A stretch of DNA of 64,000 nt from Chrysopilus asiliformis. Lineage: Eukaryota > Arthropoda > Insecta > Diptera > Rhagionidae. Numbering within the stretch: the first letter of the stretch is position 1; the number at the start of each line of letters is the position of its first letter. The stretch spans positions 64,093,970-64,157,969 of the forward strand of contig OZ035960.1 of assembly GCA_964034945.1 (NCBI GenBank), written 5' to 3'. The notes under the pieces were generated by a model. That model saw nothing but the letters and a program-made list of their open reading frames with translations. It had not been told where the DNA came from and ran no database searches. Shown here one piece after another: positions 10,647 through 21,339 of the stretch. The translations under genes were made by a program, and so were the position numbers.

Positions 10647-11085
10647 CTAGATACAGACCCATCGTTGTCGGGCTAAAGTTTTTTTTGCACAAAAAACTTC
10701 CAGAAATAACTTTTAGAAAATAAACGTGTTCGCTTCAAGACTTTCGGTTTTGAATTTTAAAACTCTAATACCCAATTAGTTTTTCCAGCCTCCTCATGGG
10801 CAAGCTAACTTCAGTCATAAAATATTATCATCACGGACAATGGTGAAAATCTGATCAAAATCGTTTTCGGTTTATAATTAGTGTCTCTATTTTTGTTTTA
10901 AACAGTTTTCACATACAAAAAAAAACACAAAAATCACAAAGAAAAAAAATTGTTTTAACTAAATGAAAAAAAAAATAAATTAAAAAAACAAAACCTTGGC
11001 ACCAGCAACCCTGGCTTCGAGCATGGGTATTTTACCCCTTCATTAAACGCCCAGCTGCGATCCGTGTTGTTAAGATCGAGACTCA
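10647..11085 (-). mobile_element. Helitron 3' end, minus strand
   Basis: On the minus strand: CCCGACAACGATGGG hairpin, TCTGTAT, CTAG at 10650-10647, then T. This is the canonical hairpin plus CTAG arrangement. The right part of this stretch (about 10760-11085) is AT-rich and shows nothing recognisable. A plus-strand TCTATATATTTAAAAGG end begins at about 11087. Confidence 0.6.
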
Positions 11086-11329
11086 TCTATATATTTAAAA
11101 GGCAAAGCGATTTTGTATGTATTTCTTTCGACAGCTCCATCTTAGAATCGATTTTGATTATTCTTTTTTTAAAGGAAAGCTCTCTATCTGTAGATGTGTC
11201 CACTTTACTTTTTTCCCATCTATATAATAAAAACTGTAAGGAGGACAATTTTTGTAATTTTGGATTTTCTCAAAAATATTGACATACATTGATGTATTTG
11301 GTCGTCTAATACTGATGCCAAAAATGACA

Positions 11330-11725
11330 TTTTTATACCCGTATGGTGAAACCAAAGCGTATATTAACTTAGCCTTATCGTTTGTAACGCCAAGACCCCG
11401 TCACCACACATAAAAATGTATTACACCAGTGTGTTTAGAATGATAAACAAAATTGATTTTTGCATGTCCGTCTGTGGCGCGGATTGCGGGCGCACGGATT
11501 GAACTAGAAACTTGAAATTTTGAGCAGATCCGTTTTTCGTAAAATGCAAGGTTTAGTTCGTTAAATTTTAAAAAATCTTATTGGAAAGTTTGACTTCAAA
11601 CTGGAATTTTGATACTGTTCCAATTTTGGAATTTTGATACTGTTCCAACTGTTCCAATTTTGATAGGAATATCACTATACGAGTTTCTAATAATTGCCAG
11701 ACTGGCAATTATAGGTTTTGTTATG
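11330..11725 (+). mobile_element. DINE-1-like element, internally deleted
   Basis: 5' end TATACCCGTATGG, no microsatellite. A deletion joins TTCGTTAAA to TTTTAAAAAATC, and there is a small tandem duplication of TTCCAATTTTG near 11610-11660. Confidence 0.65.
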
Positions 11726-12078
11726 CTTAAAATTTGTGTTTGTCCGTCTGTCTGTATGTCGGTCGGTATTTCTGTCTGTTTGTCTGAATGTTTGTTCCGG
11801 CATCACGCAAAAACGGCGCGGCCGATTTTGATCAAACTTTGCACACAGGTATAGTTATTGACAGAATAAAGGATATGATTCTTTTTGATGTCAATCCCCG
11901 TTTCTTCTGATATTTCTTACTCAAGGGTGTCAGATCCAGTTTAATAGCAACCCCTTTCCCTCTCTTGAAACCTCTTTATGCGCTTAAGGGTTTCGGATCC
12001 GGTTTTCACCATGAGAGAGGTCAGCCCGCAGGAAAAATTTTTGCTCATTAATATCTACCCCTCCTTTTTATGTAAAGC

Positions 12079-12578
12079 TAACGATGGTATCTTTTTTCGG
12101 ACAAAAAACAGTATATTTTACCTAAAAATTTAAAAAAGCAGTAAATCGATTTGAAAAAACAGTAATTTTTCGCAGTATAAATTTTATTCAATGAAAATTT
12201 GTGTCTTTGCTCTTAATTTCGACATTTTTATTCTTTTAAATTGACAATGGAAAGCAAAATCAAAGTAACGCGTTCTGAAGAAGGATGAATAATGACAAGA
12301 CAGTAATCGATGGGGAAAGAAAGAAGTGAATCTATATGACATGTTGCCATCAATACTTCGCTGTTCGTCGTTTGAATGTATTTACACTTGCCATGTGTTG
12401 CGACTGTGTTGCCACTGACGTTTTGCATTGCTATTAATAAATTTGAATTCCGAAACGTTAAAGAATTAAAGTTTTCTGAGTATTTAAATACAGTATTTTG
12501 GGGAAAAAAGCAGTAATGCAGTATTGGAGTCTGAAAAACAATATAATACTGCGAAAAACAGTATAGATACCATCGTTA
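12079..12578. mobile_element. hAT-type MITE, second copy
   Basis: Same element at the same position inside Helitron copy B. Flanks are TGTAAAGC (12071-12078) and TGTATAGC (12579-12586), one mismatch, consistent with an old duplication. Confidence 0.78.
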
Positions 12579-13038
12579 TGTATAGCCCTCACCTGCTATC
12601 TTCTGCAATTCTAAAGGGATTTGGTGCTTCAATGTATGACATGAATTAAAAAGAATGACATTTCCCACAATATTGTCTTTCCCCGTGTGGATAACCACCT
12701 TTTACCGTTATTGAATATATTGTAAGTAAACAGTACGATTTTGTAATACACCGTTGGGTCACAAAGAAAAATGTCTCTAAAAAAATTTCCCTTTTTTGGG
12801 TTAACTATATGCATTTGACTCGAGGCCGAAGGCCGAGTAAAGAGGAAGGCGAGAGCTGAAATATATTTAAATAATTTTACGTAACATCTCCATACATCAA
12901 ATTCCAACAATTCAAGCGCGAGGGGCGAGGCCGAAGGCCGAGTAGTTGTGGAGGCCGTAGGCCGACGGGGGCAGGGAGGCCGAAGGCCGACCTGCGGAAG
13001 GGGGATGAACCGCGAAGCGGTTCGGGGCGCAGCCCCTA

Positions 13039-14900
13039 GTATAAAATTTAACCCCCATAAGTTGCAATATCGAGTATCAAAAGTAAAATATTTAGGGCAT
13101 CTTATTTCAGAACAGGGCATCTCTGTAGATCCTGACAGAGTTCTTGCCATTAATAAAATTGAACCTCCGAAAGACAAGAAAGATTTACAAAAACTTCTTG
13201 GTCTTATCAATTATATGAGAAATTATATTCCGAATTTAGCTGAAATTTGTCACCCATTACGTGACCTTCTAAAAAAAAATAATACATTCAATTGGTTTCC
13301 TATGCATACACAATGTCTGAACAAAGTTAAACAAATGATTTCAGATGCACCAACTCTAAAAACGTTCGATGTTAACAAAGAAATCACTATAGAAACAGGC
13401 GCGTCTAAATATGGTCTTGGGTGTTGTCTTATGCAGGAAGGAAAACAAATTTCATTCGCTTCACGAAGTCTTTCTGAAACGGAAGTAAGATATGCCCAAA
13501 TAGAAAAGGAATTTTTGGCTGTGGTGTATGCCTGTCAAAAATTTCATTATTATATTTACGGTAGAAATGTCACTATTAGAAGTGACCATAAGCCACTAGT
13601 TAGCATAATGAAAAAAGAATTAAATACAATACCATCATCAAGACTTCAACGTATGAAGTTGCGTTTGAGCAAATATAAAATCGATTTAATTTATATTCCC
13701 GGAAAGAATCTATATATTGCAGATCTGTTATCACGCTACTTTAATAGGGATGATCAACCGGCGGAAATTGAAGAACTAAATGAAGTAGTGCATTCTATAA
13801 ACATTAGTGATTCTAGAAAAGAGGAGTTAAAAAGAGCAATTACAAAAGATCTTGATTTAAAAGAACTAAAACAAGTTATTATCAATGGATGGCCAAATTG
13901 TAAAAACAAAGTTAACGTAAATATTAGGTACTATTATCAATTCAAAGATCAGTTATTTGTTGATGATGATATTATTTTTTTTAACGACCAAATCATAATT
14001 CCTAAAAGCTGGCAATCTTTTGTTCTAGATCAGCTACATACCATGCATTTAGGCATAGAAAAAACAAAGGCGCGTGCGAAAACGTTAGTATTCTGGCAAA
14101 CTATGAACCGCGATATTGAAAATCTAATTATCAAATGTATGATCTGCCAAAAATTTAGATCTAAAAATGTTCGAGAACCTATGTTATCACATAATGTAAT
14201 GCCGCTTCCATATCAAAAACTAGGGATGGATCTATGCGTATTTGAAAACAAAAACTTCTTAGTCGTTACGGACTTTTATTCGAGATACCTTGATATTATT
14301 GCAATAAAAAATAAAACAGCGAATGACTCGATAAACAAATTGAAGCAATGTTTTTCAACTCACGGAATACCTCGAGAAATCGTTGCTGATAATGTACCTT
14401 TTAATTCATATGAATTCAGGTCATTCTGCAAAACGCTTGACATAAAATTAATTACTTCTAGCCCCACATACTCACAAGCGAATGGGTTTTCGGAAAAAGC
14501 TGGCAACATAGCTAAAAATTTATTAAAAAAATCAAAAGAAAGCAAAATTGAATTGTGGAAAGCATTACTAGAATATAGAAATACGCCTCTTAAAGAAATT
14601 AATGCATCACCTGTGGAGCTATTAATGAGTAGGAAAACTAGAACTTTAATACCAGGTAGGGAAAATATGTTTATTCCACAAGCAGTTCCTAATATGTTGA
14701 ACAATATTAAGCTCAAACAGCTAAAACAAAAACAGTATTATGATAGAATTAGCAAAACGGAGCAAAATTTTAGAAAGGGGGAAGAGGTGTGGTATAAGGA
14801 CCATAAACGTGGATGGTTAAAAGCACAGGTGATGGAAGAACCAGTTATCCCTAGGTCTTACTGGATTCAATTGCAAGATAATGTCAGTCATACGTCGTAA
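13039..14900 (+). pseudogene. Ty3/gypsy pol: RT end, RNase H, integrase (5'-truncated)
   Basis: Pol of a Metaviridae (Ty3/gypsy) LTR retrotransposon: reverse transcription and genome integration. The frame opens abruptly after the Helitron CTAG, so gag, protease and most of RT are missing; residues read before nt 13039 are Helitron sequence. Visible in order: the RT connection YLGHLIS (about 13087); RNase H with IRSDHKPL (about 13574) and EKEFLAVVYA; the integrase HHCC zinc site (about 14036-14152); and the DDE core, with the first Asp in GMDLCVF, the second in VADN and the Glu in FSEKAG. The first RNase H catalytic Asp appears changed to Gly (TGAS), and the usual NGPQF-like block is altered. 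Near 14885 the reading frame shifts before the usual Arg-rich end. A defective relic. Confidence 0.9.
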
Positions 14901-15188
14901 TTCGAATGTTCTTAGAAAAGTTATAAATGCGAATTGAATTCTTCACTTATTATTATATTATGTTAATATGAAAAACATGATAAAATATTAATTTAACTAA
15001 TGAATTCATTATATAGTTATTAAGTAAGGCATTGCAAATTTTACAATTATGAATTAAAATCCTAATATTATAATTGGAATATGTCAATTGAATTTTCAAA
15101 ATGTATTAATAATTTGTTTACTGAAAGTATTATAGAATCTATTAGCCTTTATCCTTATCTGACTTTAACTGAATTATGAAAGGGGAGA
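14901..15188 (+). other. Gypsy 3' non-coding region with polypurine tract
   Basis: AT-rich sequence after pol. It ends GAAAGGGGAGA, a polypurine tract of the kind that primes plus-strand synthesis directly before the 3' LTR. Confidence 0.55.
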
Positions 15189-15327
15189 TGTAAGGAAATG
15201 TTCAATATATAATTGTTAGTATTTGGCAACACCAAGAAGAGGGTGAGCCGAGTTGGTAAAGAGGAGCCAATAAAGACACTTATAAAACTAGTCCGCGTGT
15301 TTTAATTATTAACAAGATGATAATACA
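15189..15327 (+). mobile_element. Probable gypsy 3' LTR
   Basis: 139-bp sequence starting TGTAAGGAAATG right after the polypurine tract and ending AATACA, with CCAATAAAGAC (AATAAA signal) inside. No 5' LTR partner exists in the window, so this rests on position and TG...CA ends. Confidence 0.55.
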
Positions 15328-15611
15328 TGGACCATTAGAGGGGGTACCCCCCATACAAACGAAAACGTTTTTTGCGAATATCTCAAAAACGGTGAATCTT
15401 ATCAAAAAAGTGTAAGAACAAAAGTTATTTAGAATATGATTCTACATAAAACTCCCATACATCAAAATCCGATTGGAATAAATTTTAAAAAATCTTTTTG
15501 GAAAGTTCGACTTCAAAGTGGAATTTTGGTATAGCTGCTCGAATTAAGATACCAACATCACCATACAGGTTTTCAATAATTGCCAGATTGACAATTATAG
15601 CTATTGTTATG
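15328..15611 (+). mobile_element. DINE-1-like element, 3' half
   Basis: Starts at TGGACCATTAG immediately after the gypsy 3' LTR, consistent with the gypsy element having inserted here, and runs to GCTATTGTTATG. Confidence 0.6.
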
Positions 15612-15977
15612 TTTTTACGTTGTGTTCAGTACAACACAAGGAAGGTTCTTTTATATATTTCCCCCGTGTTAACCTACCCCTTCAAACCCCTCCCTACTAG
15701 CTTGAGATATCGAGTAAAATTCTTTGTATTGTGTTCAGTACAATATCTGGAAGATTCTTTTATATATTTCTCCTCTGCGGACTTATCACCTCAAACCCTT
15801 TGTAATTTTACCTATATTAAAAATTGAAACTAAAAACGTTCGAAATTTTAAAAAAATTTTCTAAAAAAATAAAACCGACTTTTAAAAAAACTGAAAAGAA
15901 AAAAATAATTTAAAACTATGTCCGTTAATAGCGTATTTAAAATTCGGCTTTTTTGGAGTGGCGTTAAATTTGCAACT
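15612..15977. other. Unassigned spacer between two opposed DINE-like copies
   Basis: Contains a direct repeat TGTGTTCAGTACAA near 15620 and 15730 followed by GAAGGTTCTTTTATATATTTC-type sequence, and then AT-rich DNA. No gene seen. Confidence 0.4.
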
Positions 15978-16182
15978 AAAAACATAACAAAAGCTATAAT
16001 TGCCAATCTGGCAATCATTGGAGACCCATATGGTGATATTCGTATCAAAATTCGAACAGTTATACCAAAATTCCACTTTGAAGTCAAACTTTCCAATAAG
16101 ATTTTTTAAAATTTATTCCAATCGGATTTTTGGTATGGGAGTTTTATGTAGAATCATATCCTAAATAACTTTTGTTCTTGGA
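15978..16182 (-). mobile_element. DINE-1-like element, 3' part, minus strand
   Basis: CATAACAAAAGCTATAATTGCC hairpin end, continuing to TTTTGTTCTTGG, where a satellite-type sequence begins. Confidence 0.6.
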
Positions 16183-16607
16183 GGATAACTCAAATATCCT
16201 TTTTCCCGTTTGTCCCGGAAAAAATCGGTATAAGGGGGTTTCCGGGGTCGCTGATCACGAATCCGGTATTAGATATTAATGGTATCGAAATCACAAATTA
16301 AAAACAAAATAAACAATCGATGACAAATTACGATGCGACCATAAGTATGTATGTAATGGGTTACTCGTTGTATGGATTTCATGACTCAACATAAAGGCCA
16401 CTCAATGCATAAGCATTCGGTAGTCAAGTGCATTCGAATAAAAGATGAAATTTGAATCCAGATGACACAATTGACCGATTGGTAATTTATGATTTCGAAC
16501 CTGAGTCAACAAAGTGCACCGTGAAAAAAATAGCATTTTTACTTTTAATAAAGAAATTATGTATGTGATTTTTGTATTTCAAAATTAGGGCACTTTTAGA
16601 ATTATTC
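16183..16607. other. One satellite unit plus unassigned AT-rich DNA
   Basis: 16183-16278 is a unit of the Helitron-borne satellite (GGATAACTCAAATATCC...CACGAATCCGG). The rest shows no gene or recognisable element. Confidence 0.45.
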
Positions 16608-17029
16608 ATCTCTATATATAAAATCGTTTAACCTGACTGAGTGAGTGACTGACTCATCAACGCCCAGCCCAAACCCCTGAAGCTAGAGACTTGAAACTTT
16701 CACAGTATGTCCCAACCATTGCGTAGGCGCCCACTAAGGCGGGGTTTTCCGAAATTTTACCCCTAAGGGGGTGAACGGTAAAGGGGGTTTGGGTATTTTT
16801 AAACCGTGATTTTCGCCATTAATCCTGCTCAATAGGAGGCTGAAAAGTTTCACTCGGGGGTTTTCGGGGTCGCTGGTCACGAACCCGGTGTTAGATTTTC
16901 AAAATTCAAAACGGATGGTCCTGTAAGGATAACGCAAATATCCTTTTTCCCATTTTTTCCGGGAAAAAATGGCATTAGGGGGGTTTCGGGGTCGCTCATC
17001 CCGAATCCGGTGTTAGATTTTCAAAATTA
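16608..17029 (+). mobile_element. Helitron-type fragment CTCTATATATAAAATCG, fourth and longest copy
   Basis: Keeps GAGTGAGTGACTGACTCATC, which is deleted in the other three copies, and carries two satellite units before a DINE-like copy. Confidence 0.58.
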
Positions 17030-17241
17030 AACATAACAAAAGCTATAATTGCCAACTGGCAATTATTGAAAACCCGTATGGTGATTTAATTGAACGGCGT
17101 ATCAAAATTTCATTTGAATTCAAATTTTCCAATAAGATTTTTTTAAAACTTGTTCCAATCGGATTTTGATGTATGGGAGTTTTATGTAGAATCATATTCT
17201 AAATAACTTTTGTTCTTGCACTTTTTTGATAGGATGCACAG
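17030..17241 (-). mobile_element. DINE-1-like element, left part, split by a 3.1-kb insertion
   Basis: Minus-strand 3' part ending in GATGCACAG. The sequence resumes at 20327 with CACAGTTTTTGAGATATTCG. Confidence 0.7.
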
Positions 17242-17454
17242 TGTTGCGACCACTATGGAGCGTCGCAGCACGGATTAGAACTTTTGGTAGCTTACCTGGA
17301 GCCTCTTATGACTCGCACGCTGGACCAATCGTTAATCTATAAAAAGGGGTGCCGGGATAGATATTGATAACAAGTTGCTCTTATTCGTAAATATATAAAA
17401 AATCCTTTTTCTTAATTCAAAAAAAATAAAAAATCCTTTTTCTTAATTCAAAAA

Positions 17455-17530
17455 TAATTTGCAACGACCGAGATTTGAACCCCGGTCTTAGATGCGCTAG
17501 ACTTCTTCTTAACCGGTGGGCTACAATCGT
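17455..17530 (-). other. tRNA-like segment (B box), minus strand
   Basis: The minus strand carries TAGCCCACCGG (A-box-like) and GGGTTCAAATCTCGG (B box) at a tRNA-like spacing. No clean cloverleaf or acceptor stem, so it is a SINE-like or tRNA-derived relic and not a tRNA gene. Confidence 0.5.
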
Positions 17531-18344
17531 ATTCGAATGCAAGTCGCTAAAACGCGGATGGATGGAATACGTGATTTGATGTTGTGTTGTCAGTTGAAAT
17601 CGATAATTTGCGTTAGGGATAATAAATAGCAATGGAATACGACCGATGGCTATTGGAATGACGATGATATCCTTTCGATAGGTAGATATGATTTCAGAGT
17701 AGGAAACCAACACATATAAAGTTGGATGGATAATTGAATGCGATATATTAATTTCTTGCAATTAGTTTTATGTCGATATTTAGAAATTAAATTGAATAAT
17801 TCGAAATTAATAGAGTTAAAATTCTTAAATATTAATTGGGTGAAATGGAATTCATGAAATTGAGTAATTTGATAGAATTTCTCTATGGAACGTTAGTGAT
17901 TAATTTTGTTTGAAACGAAGGTTGATAAATGAAGTTGATTGAATATTTGAATTAATATATGCGATATTAATTCTGGGTTAATTCCATTCAAGGAAGGAAT
18001 TTAATAGGTTTTGTCGTGTATCGTTGATAATTGGTTCACGAGATAATATTTTTGGAATATCCCATAAGTGACAACGAAGATTCTTCTGCCATCGACTTAT
18101 GGATAAGGAGGCAACGGATTGGGAAAACTAGGTGAGAGTTTTGACAATACTAAGGACAACCTTACCCCCAAAAACACATTGATTAGTGAATCTGTTAAGT
18201 CCTTTAAAGTGGCGAAAATTCTGCGACCAAAATACTTTAAATTTACTTAATGATTGGCGAAATTCCTTCGACCAACAAATTCGATAGAATTTAATTAAAA
18301 AAAATAAAAAATGAAATAAATAAATTTCCTTTAATTGGAAATTA
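17531..18344. other. AT-rich interior of the TG...CA element
   Basis: No coding sequence. Many GAATT and TAATT motifs; nothing further recognised. Confidence 0.35.
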
Positions 18345-18420
18345 ATTTGTACCGACCGAGATTCGAACTCGGGTCTTGAAGACGCTACACCGCGTCGTTG
18401 ACTTTGTACACCAAATCGAT
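18345..18420 (-). other. Second tRNA-like segment, minus strand
   Basis: The minus strand has GAGTTCGAATCTCGGTCGG (B box) and upstream TGGTGTACAAAGTCAACG. About 890 bp from the first and sharing CGACCGAGATT. Spacing is not that of a normal tRNA. Confidence 0.5.
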
Positions 18421-18479
18421 TCTGCGTTCTGATTTTGCAAAATCGTCAATTACATTGTCATAGAAAGAGCCGGAAACTT

Positions 18480-19289
18480 TTAGTGTGGACAACAAAATAA
18501 TATTTTACTCTCAGCACATGCCGTCAACCAATTAAATTTAGAATAGTTTCCTACCTTGAAATGTCGCTCACAAATTTTCCCTTTAACAGTACTTTTCTGA
18601 GTCAAATCAATTTTAGGAATAGGACGACTTTTCTTGATAAAAATATTTTTATCTTCTAAATTTAGCCTTGAGAAAGGCTGTTTTAATAATAAACATACGT
18701 CACAGGTATGAATACTCATAATTTCCAAAGAAAATCAACACGCAAATCGCAAATTCAGTAATTATCCAACAAAGTCTAACCAAAGAATGAGCTTCCACCA
18801 AAAAATTCATTCGAAAAACGTCTTCCCATTTTTTACACATCCCCATTCAAGTGGCGGCAGTTTATTCATTGAAATCGACGGATCGTGCGCATTTAAATCG
18901 CTGCGCCTGAAACATGAATGATACACAAACAAAACCACTTTCTGTGCGTCAAAAAATTCATTGAAACATGCGTTGATGTGCGATAGCTTCTCATGTAGAG
19001 TCCAGCGCAGCAACTCTACAGCGCTTATGAAGAAAAATCGAATGCTAAGTTCCCCCTTTACGAAACTTTTACTTGTGCGTCTCGTCCAAGTATTCGAATT
19101 TGTGTTTCCTCTTTCATTTTGGTTCTTTGGAGGCGCATTTGATTTACTGCGCGAGAAGCATATTGAATATGAAGATAGTTCGTACAAAAATTTCAAATTA
19201 TTTTATTTGATTCGTTCAAATTATTTTATTTGAACGAAATTGTCAGGGTGCGCTCTGCGCCATCTGCGCCTTAGACCGCACGCCACTGA
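18480..19289 (-). mobile_element. 5' part of a hAT element (TTF-type)
   Basis: On the minus strand it begins CAGTGGCGTGCGGTC at 19288, a hAT terminus. The frame 18728-18480 encodes ICERHFKVGNYSKFNWLTAC and ILFCCPH, resembling the TTF-type zinc finger at the start of some hAT transposases. It stops at about 18480, where other sequence begins; the transposase core is missing. Confidence 0.55.
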
Positions 19290-20236
19290 TTAAAAGTAAA
19301 GAGACGCTAATTGTTAGGGTGCTTGAAATTCCTCAAAAATGTTGATTTTTGAGGTTAATTCCCTTTTTTGATAAAGGAAATGCTAATTCACGAAGACAAG
19401 GCTCATTTGAGACAAATTATGTGGAACATAATGGGTGTCAACTTAAGGCTTGTATAGGTGAATGGAAATCTGATAAGATTTCCTTGTTTGGATAAGTTAT
19501 AACGACTCCTGAAGGAGAGGAGTGTTGAAAAGAAAACAAAAACAAATGGGTTCGCAGAAAGGTAGACTAATATGTTCGATATTAGTCTCTTCGTGGACGC
19601 GAAAATTAATAAAAAGGCAACTAATATGTATAGTTGCCTAGTATTTATTTACTAGAGTCGTTGAAATTGTTTGCTTGTTAGTAGGTTAGGAGGAACCCAA
19701 AAGGACCAACGAAAAAATTTCGGCCAGTACCTTATGGACAAGGACGTGTAGGGAGGTGGATATATTGGTGGGAAAATAAACTATACAAATTTCGCACTTT
19801 ATCCGTGTATTATGCCTTGTTGATAATTTCCGTCCTGATAAGTCCTTGATCCAAGTAAATAGCTGCCAAAATATGTCTGCTTAGTTGCGCGACTTGATCG
19901 AAAGTAATTTTGAAATGTTTCGAACTTACGCTTATCGGTTCGGTTCTATTGATCCTTGTTTGGATCCTCTAATTTTTGGTGGGGAGAATGAAGTAGATTA
20001 CTTTTCTGTACTTCTTTCTTGTTTGGGGCGCTGCTTGCTATGAGATGTGAAGTTGCTGAGCTGAGGTTTTGAGGCGAAGTTAATTCGTATGACATTTGTG
20101 ATTAATTGTTTGTTTATTGCCGTACTGAGGTAAGTTGCGCAGGTTAATTTAATATGTTCTTTTCTTTTCAGATAGACAATATAGTGATGATTGGGAGCAG
20201 CGGAATGGAGTCCCATCGTCGTGGAGCGGAGATATG
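19290..20236. other. Right part of the TG...CA element, no gene
   Basis: A direct inverted motif CCTCAAAAATGTTGATTTTTGAGG at 19334. GGTGGGGAGAATGAAG at about 19978 resembles a polypurine tract. No reading frame with recognisable motifs. Confidence 0.4.
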
Positions 20237-20326
20237 TCGGGTCAGGTAATGTTTTCTGATTTAAATTGTTTGTTAATGTTTTCTTTTTAGATTGTTTACT
20301 CTATGTTGTTCAGCCGGGTCTGAACA

Positions 20327-20555
20327 CACAGTTTTTGAGATATTCGCGAAAAACGTTTTCGTTCGTATGGGGGGTACCCGCGCCACAGACGGACGGACGG
20401 ACAAACAGACGGACGGACATGCTAAATTCAACTATTTTTATCATTCTAAACACACTGGTGTAATTCATTTTTGTGTGTGATGACGGGATCTTGGCGTTAC
20501 AAACGGTAAGGCAAATTTAATATACCCTTTGGTTTCACCATACGGGTATAAAAAC
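20327..20555 (-). mobile_element. DINE-1-like element, right part of the split copy
   Basis: Continues the copy at 17030 after the insertion. An internal deletion removes the segment between GGTACCC and CGCCACAGAC. Ends ACCATACGGGTATAAAAA. Confidence 0.68.
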
Positions 20556-21128
20556 GGAAAGTCCTGTAAGGATAATGCAAATATCCTTTTTCCTATTTTT
20601 TCCGGGCAAAAATGGCATTAGGGGGTTTTCGGGGTCGTTGCTCACGAATCCGGTGTTAGATTTTCAAAACTCGGAATGGAAGGTCCTGTAAGGATAACGC
20701 AAATATCCTTTTTCTCATTTTTCCCGGGGAAAAGTGGCATTAAGGGGTTTCCGGTGTCGCTGATCACGAATCTGGTGTTGAAATTTCATAATTCGAATAG
20801 ACCTATAAGGATAACGGAAATATCCTTTTTTCATTTTTTTCGGTTTTTGCAGACGCTGATCACGAATCTGGTGACCAAATTGCCAACGGAAGCTCCTGTA
20901 AGAATAACCCAAATATCCTTTTTACCATTTTTCCTCGAAAAAACTGGCAATAAGGGGGTTTCGGAGCCGCTGATCACGAATCTGGTATTAGAATTTTAAA
21001 ATTCGGAAAGGGAGGTTCTGAAGGCATAACGATTTTTTCCAAAAGTTTTAAAGCTATTTCTGGGTTTTTTGTGCAAAAAACTTTTTTAAAAAAAACTTTA
21101 GCCCGGCAACGACGGGTATGCAAGCTAG
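20556..21128 (+). mobile_element. Satellite-bearing Helitron with canonical 3' end
   Basis: Four satellite units, then the hairpin CCCGGCAACGACGGG (21102-21116), TATGCAAG, CTAG (21125-21128) and T. This is the clearest Helitron 3' terminus in the window. Confidence 0.75.
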
Positions 21129-21339
21129 TTATAAACAAAATTGTCAATAGGAGAGCGGCACCGTGTTTAGCATTAAGATTTTTAGAATTAAACATACGCT
21201 TGATTTGAGCTGTTTGTTTTACTTCTCAATATTCTGGCAGTCCTTTTGGACGCCTAGTAAATTGCTGACTCCTCCATCAGCAGGATAAAATAAATAACGG
21301 AGCTATAGGCATCATTAAGCATTATTATCATTGAGCTTT
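21129..21339. other. Short AT-rich spacer
   Basis: Flank of the Helitron terminus. No gene or clear element. Confidence 0.4.

Larger units (their letters stand above)
11217..13038 (+). mobile_element. Non-autonomous Helitron copy B
   Basis: Second copy of the same Helitron: the same candidate TCTATATAATAAAAACTG start, a DINE-like segment with the same private variants (11330-11725, internally deleted), the same hAT MITE (12079-12578), and the same GAACCGCGAAGCGGTTC hairpin and CTAG end at 13035-13038. The DNA after CTAG switches at once to gypsy pol, with T as the first base. The DINE and hAT insertions are shared with copy A, so they predate amplification. Confidence 0.7.
17242..20326. mobile_element. 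3,085-bp TG...CA element with CACAG target duplication
   Basis: Begins TGTTGCGACCAC and ends GGGTCTGAACA. Both sides have CACAG (17237-17241 and 20327-20331), and the flanking DINE-like sequence becomes continuous if the element is removed. TG...CA ends and a 5-bp duplication point to LTR retrotransposon-type integration. AATCTATAAAAAGGGG near 17334 looks like a TATA box. No convincing pair of LTRs and no pol was found. It includes two tRNA-like segments and a hAT fragment. Confidence 0.65.

Noticed and set aside
12629..13210. 193-codon minus-strand frame across the Helitron end and gypsy pol
   Set aside because: It crosses the Helitron/gypsy junction, is antisense to pol and has no recognisable motif.
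17455..17530. A real tRNA gene or a retroviral primer-binding site
   Set aside because: Only A-box-like and B-box-like segments match; no acceptor stem could be paired, and a primer-binding site would start TGG and be about 18 bp, not about 70 bp of tRNA-like sequence.
18807..19233. Host gene on either strand (129 and 90 codons)
   Set aside because: Both strands are open over the same stretch, no motifs are seen, and it lies inside the hAT 5' region.
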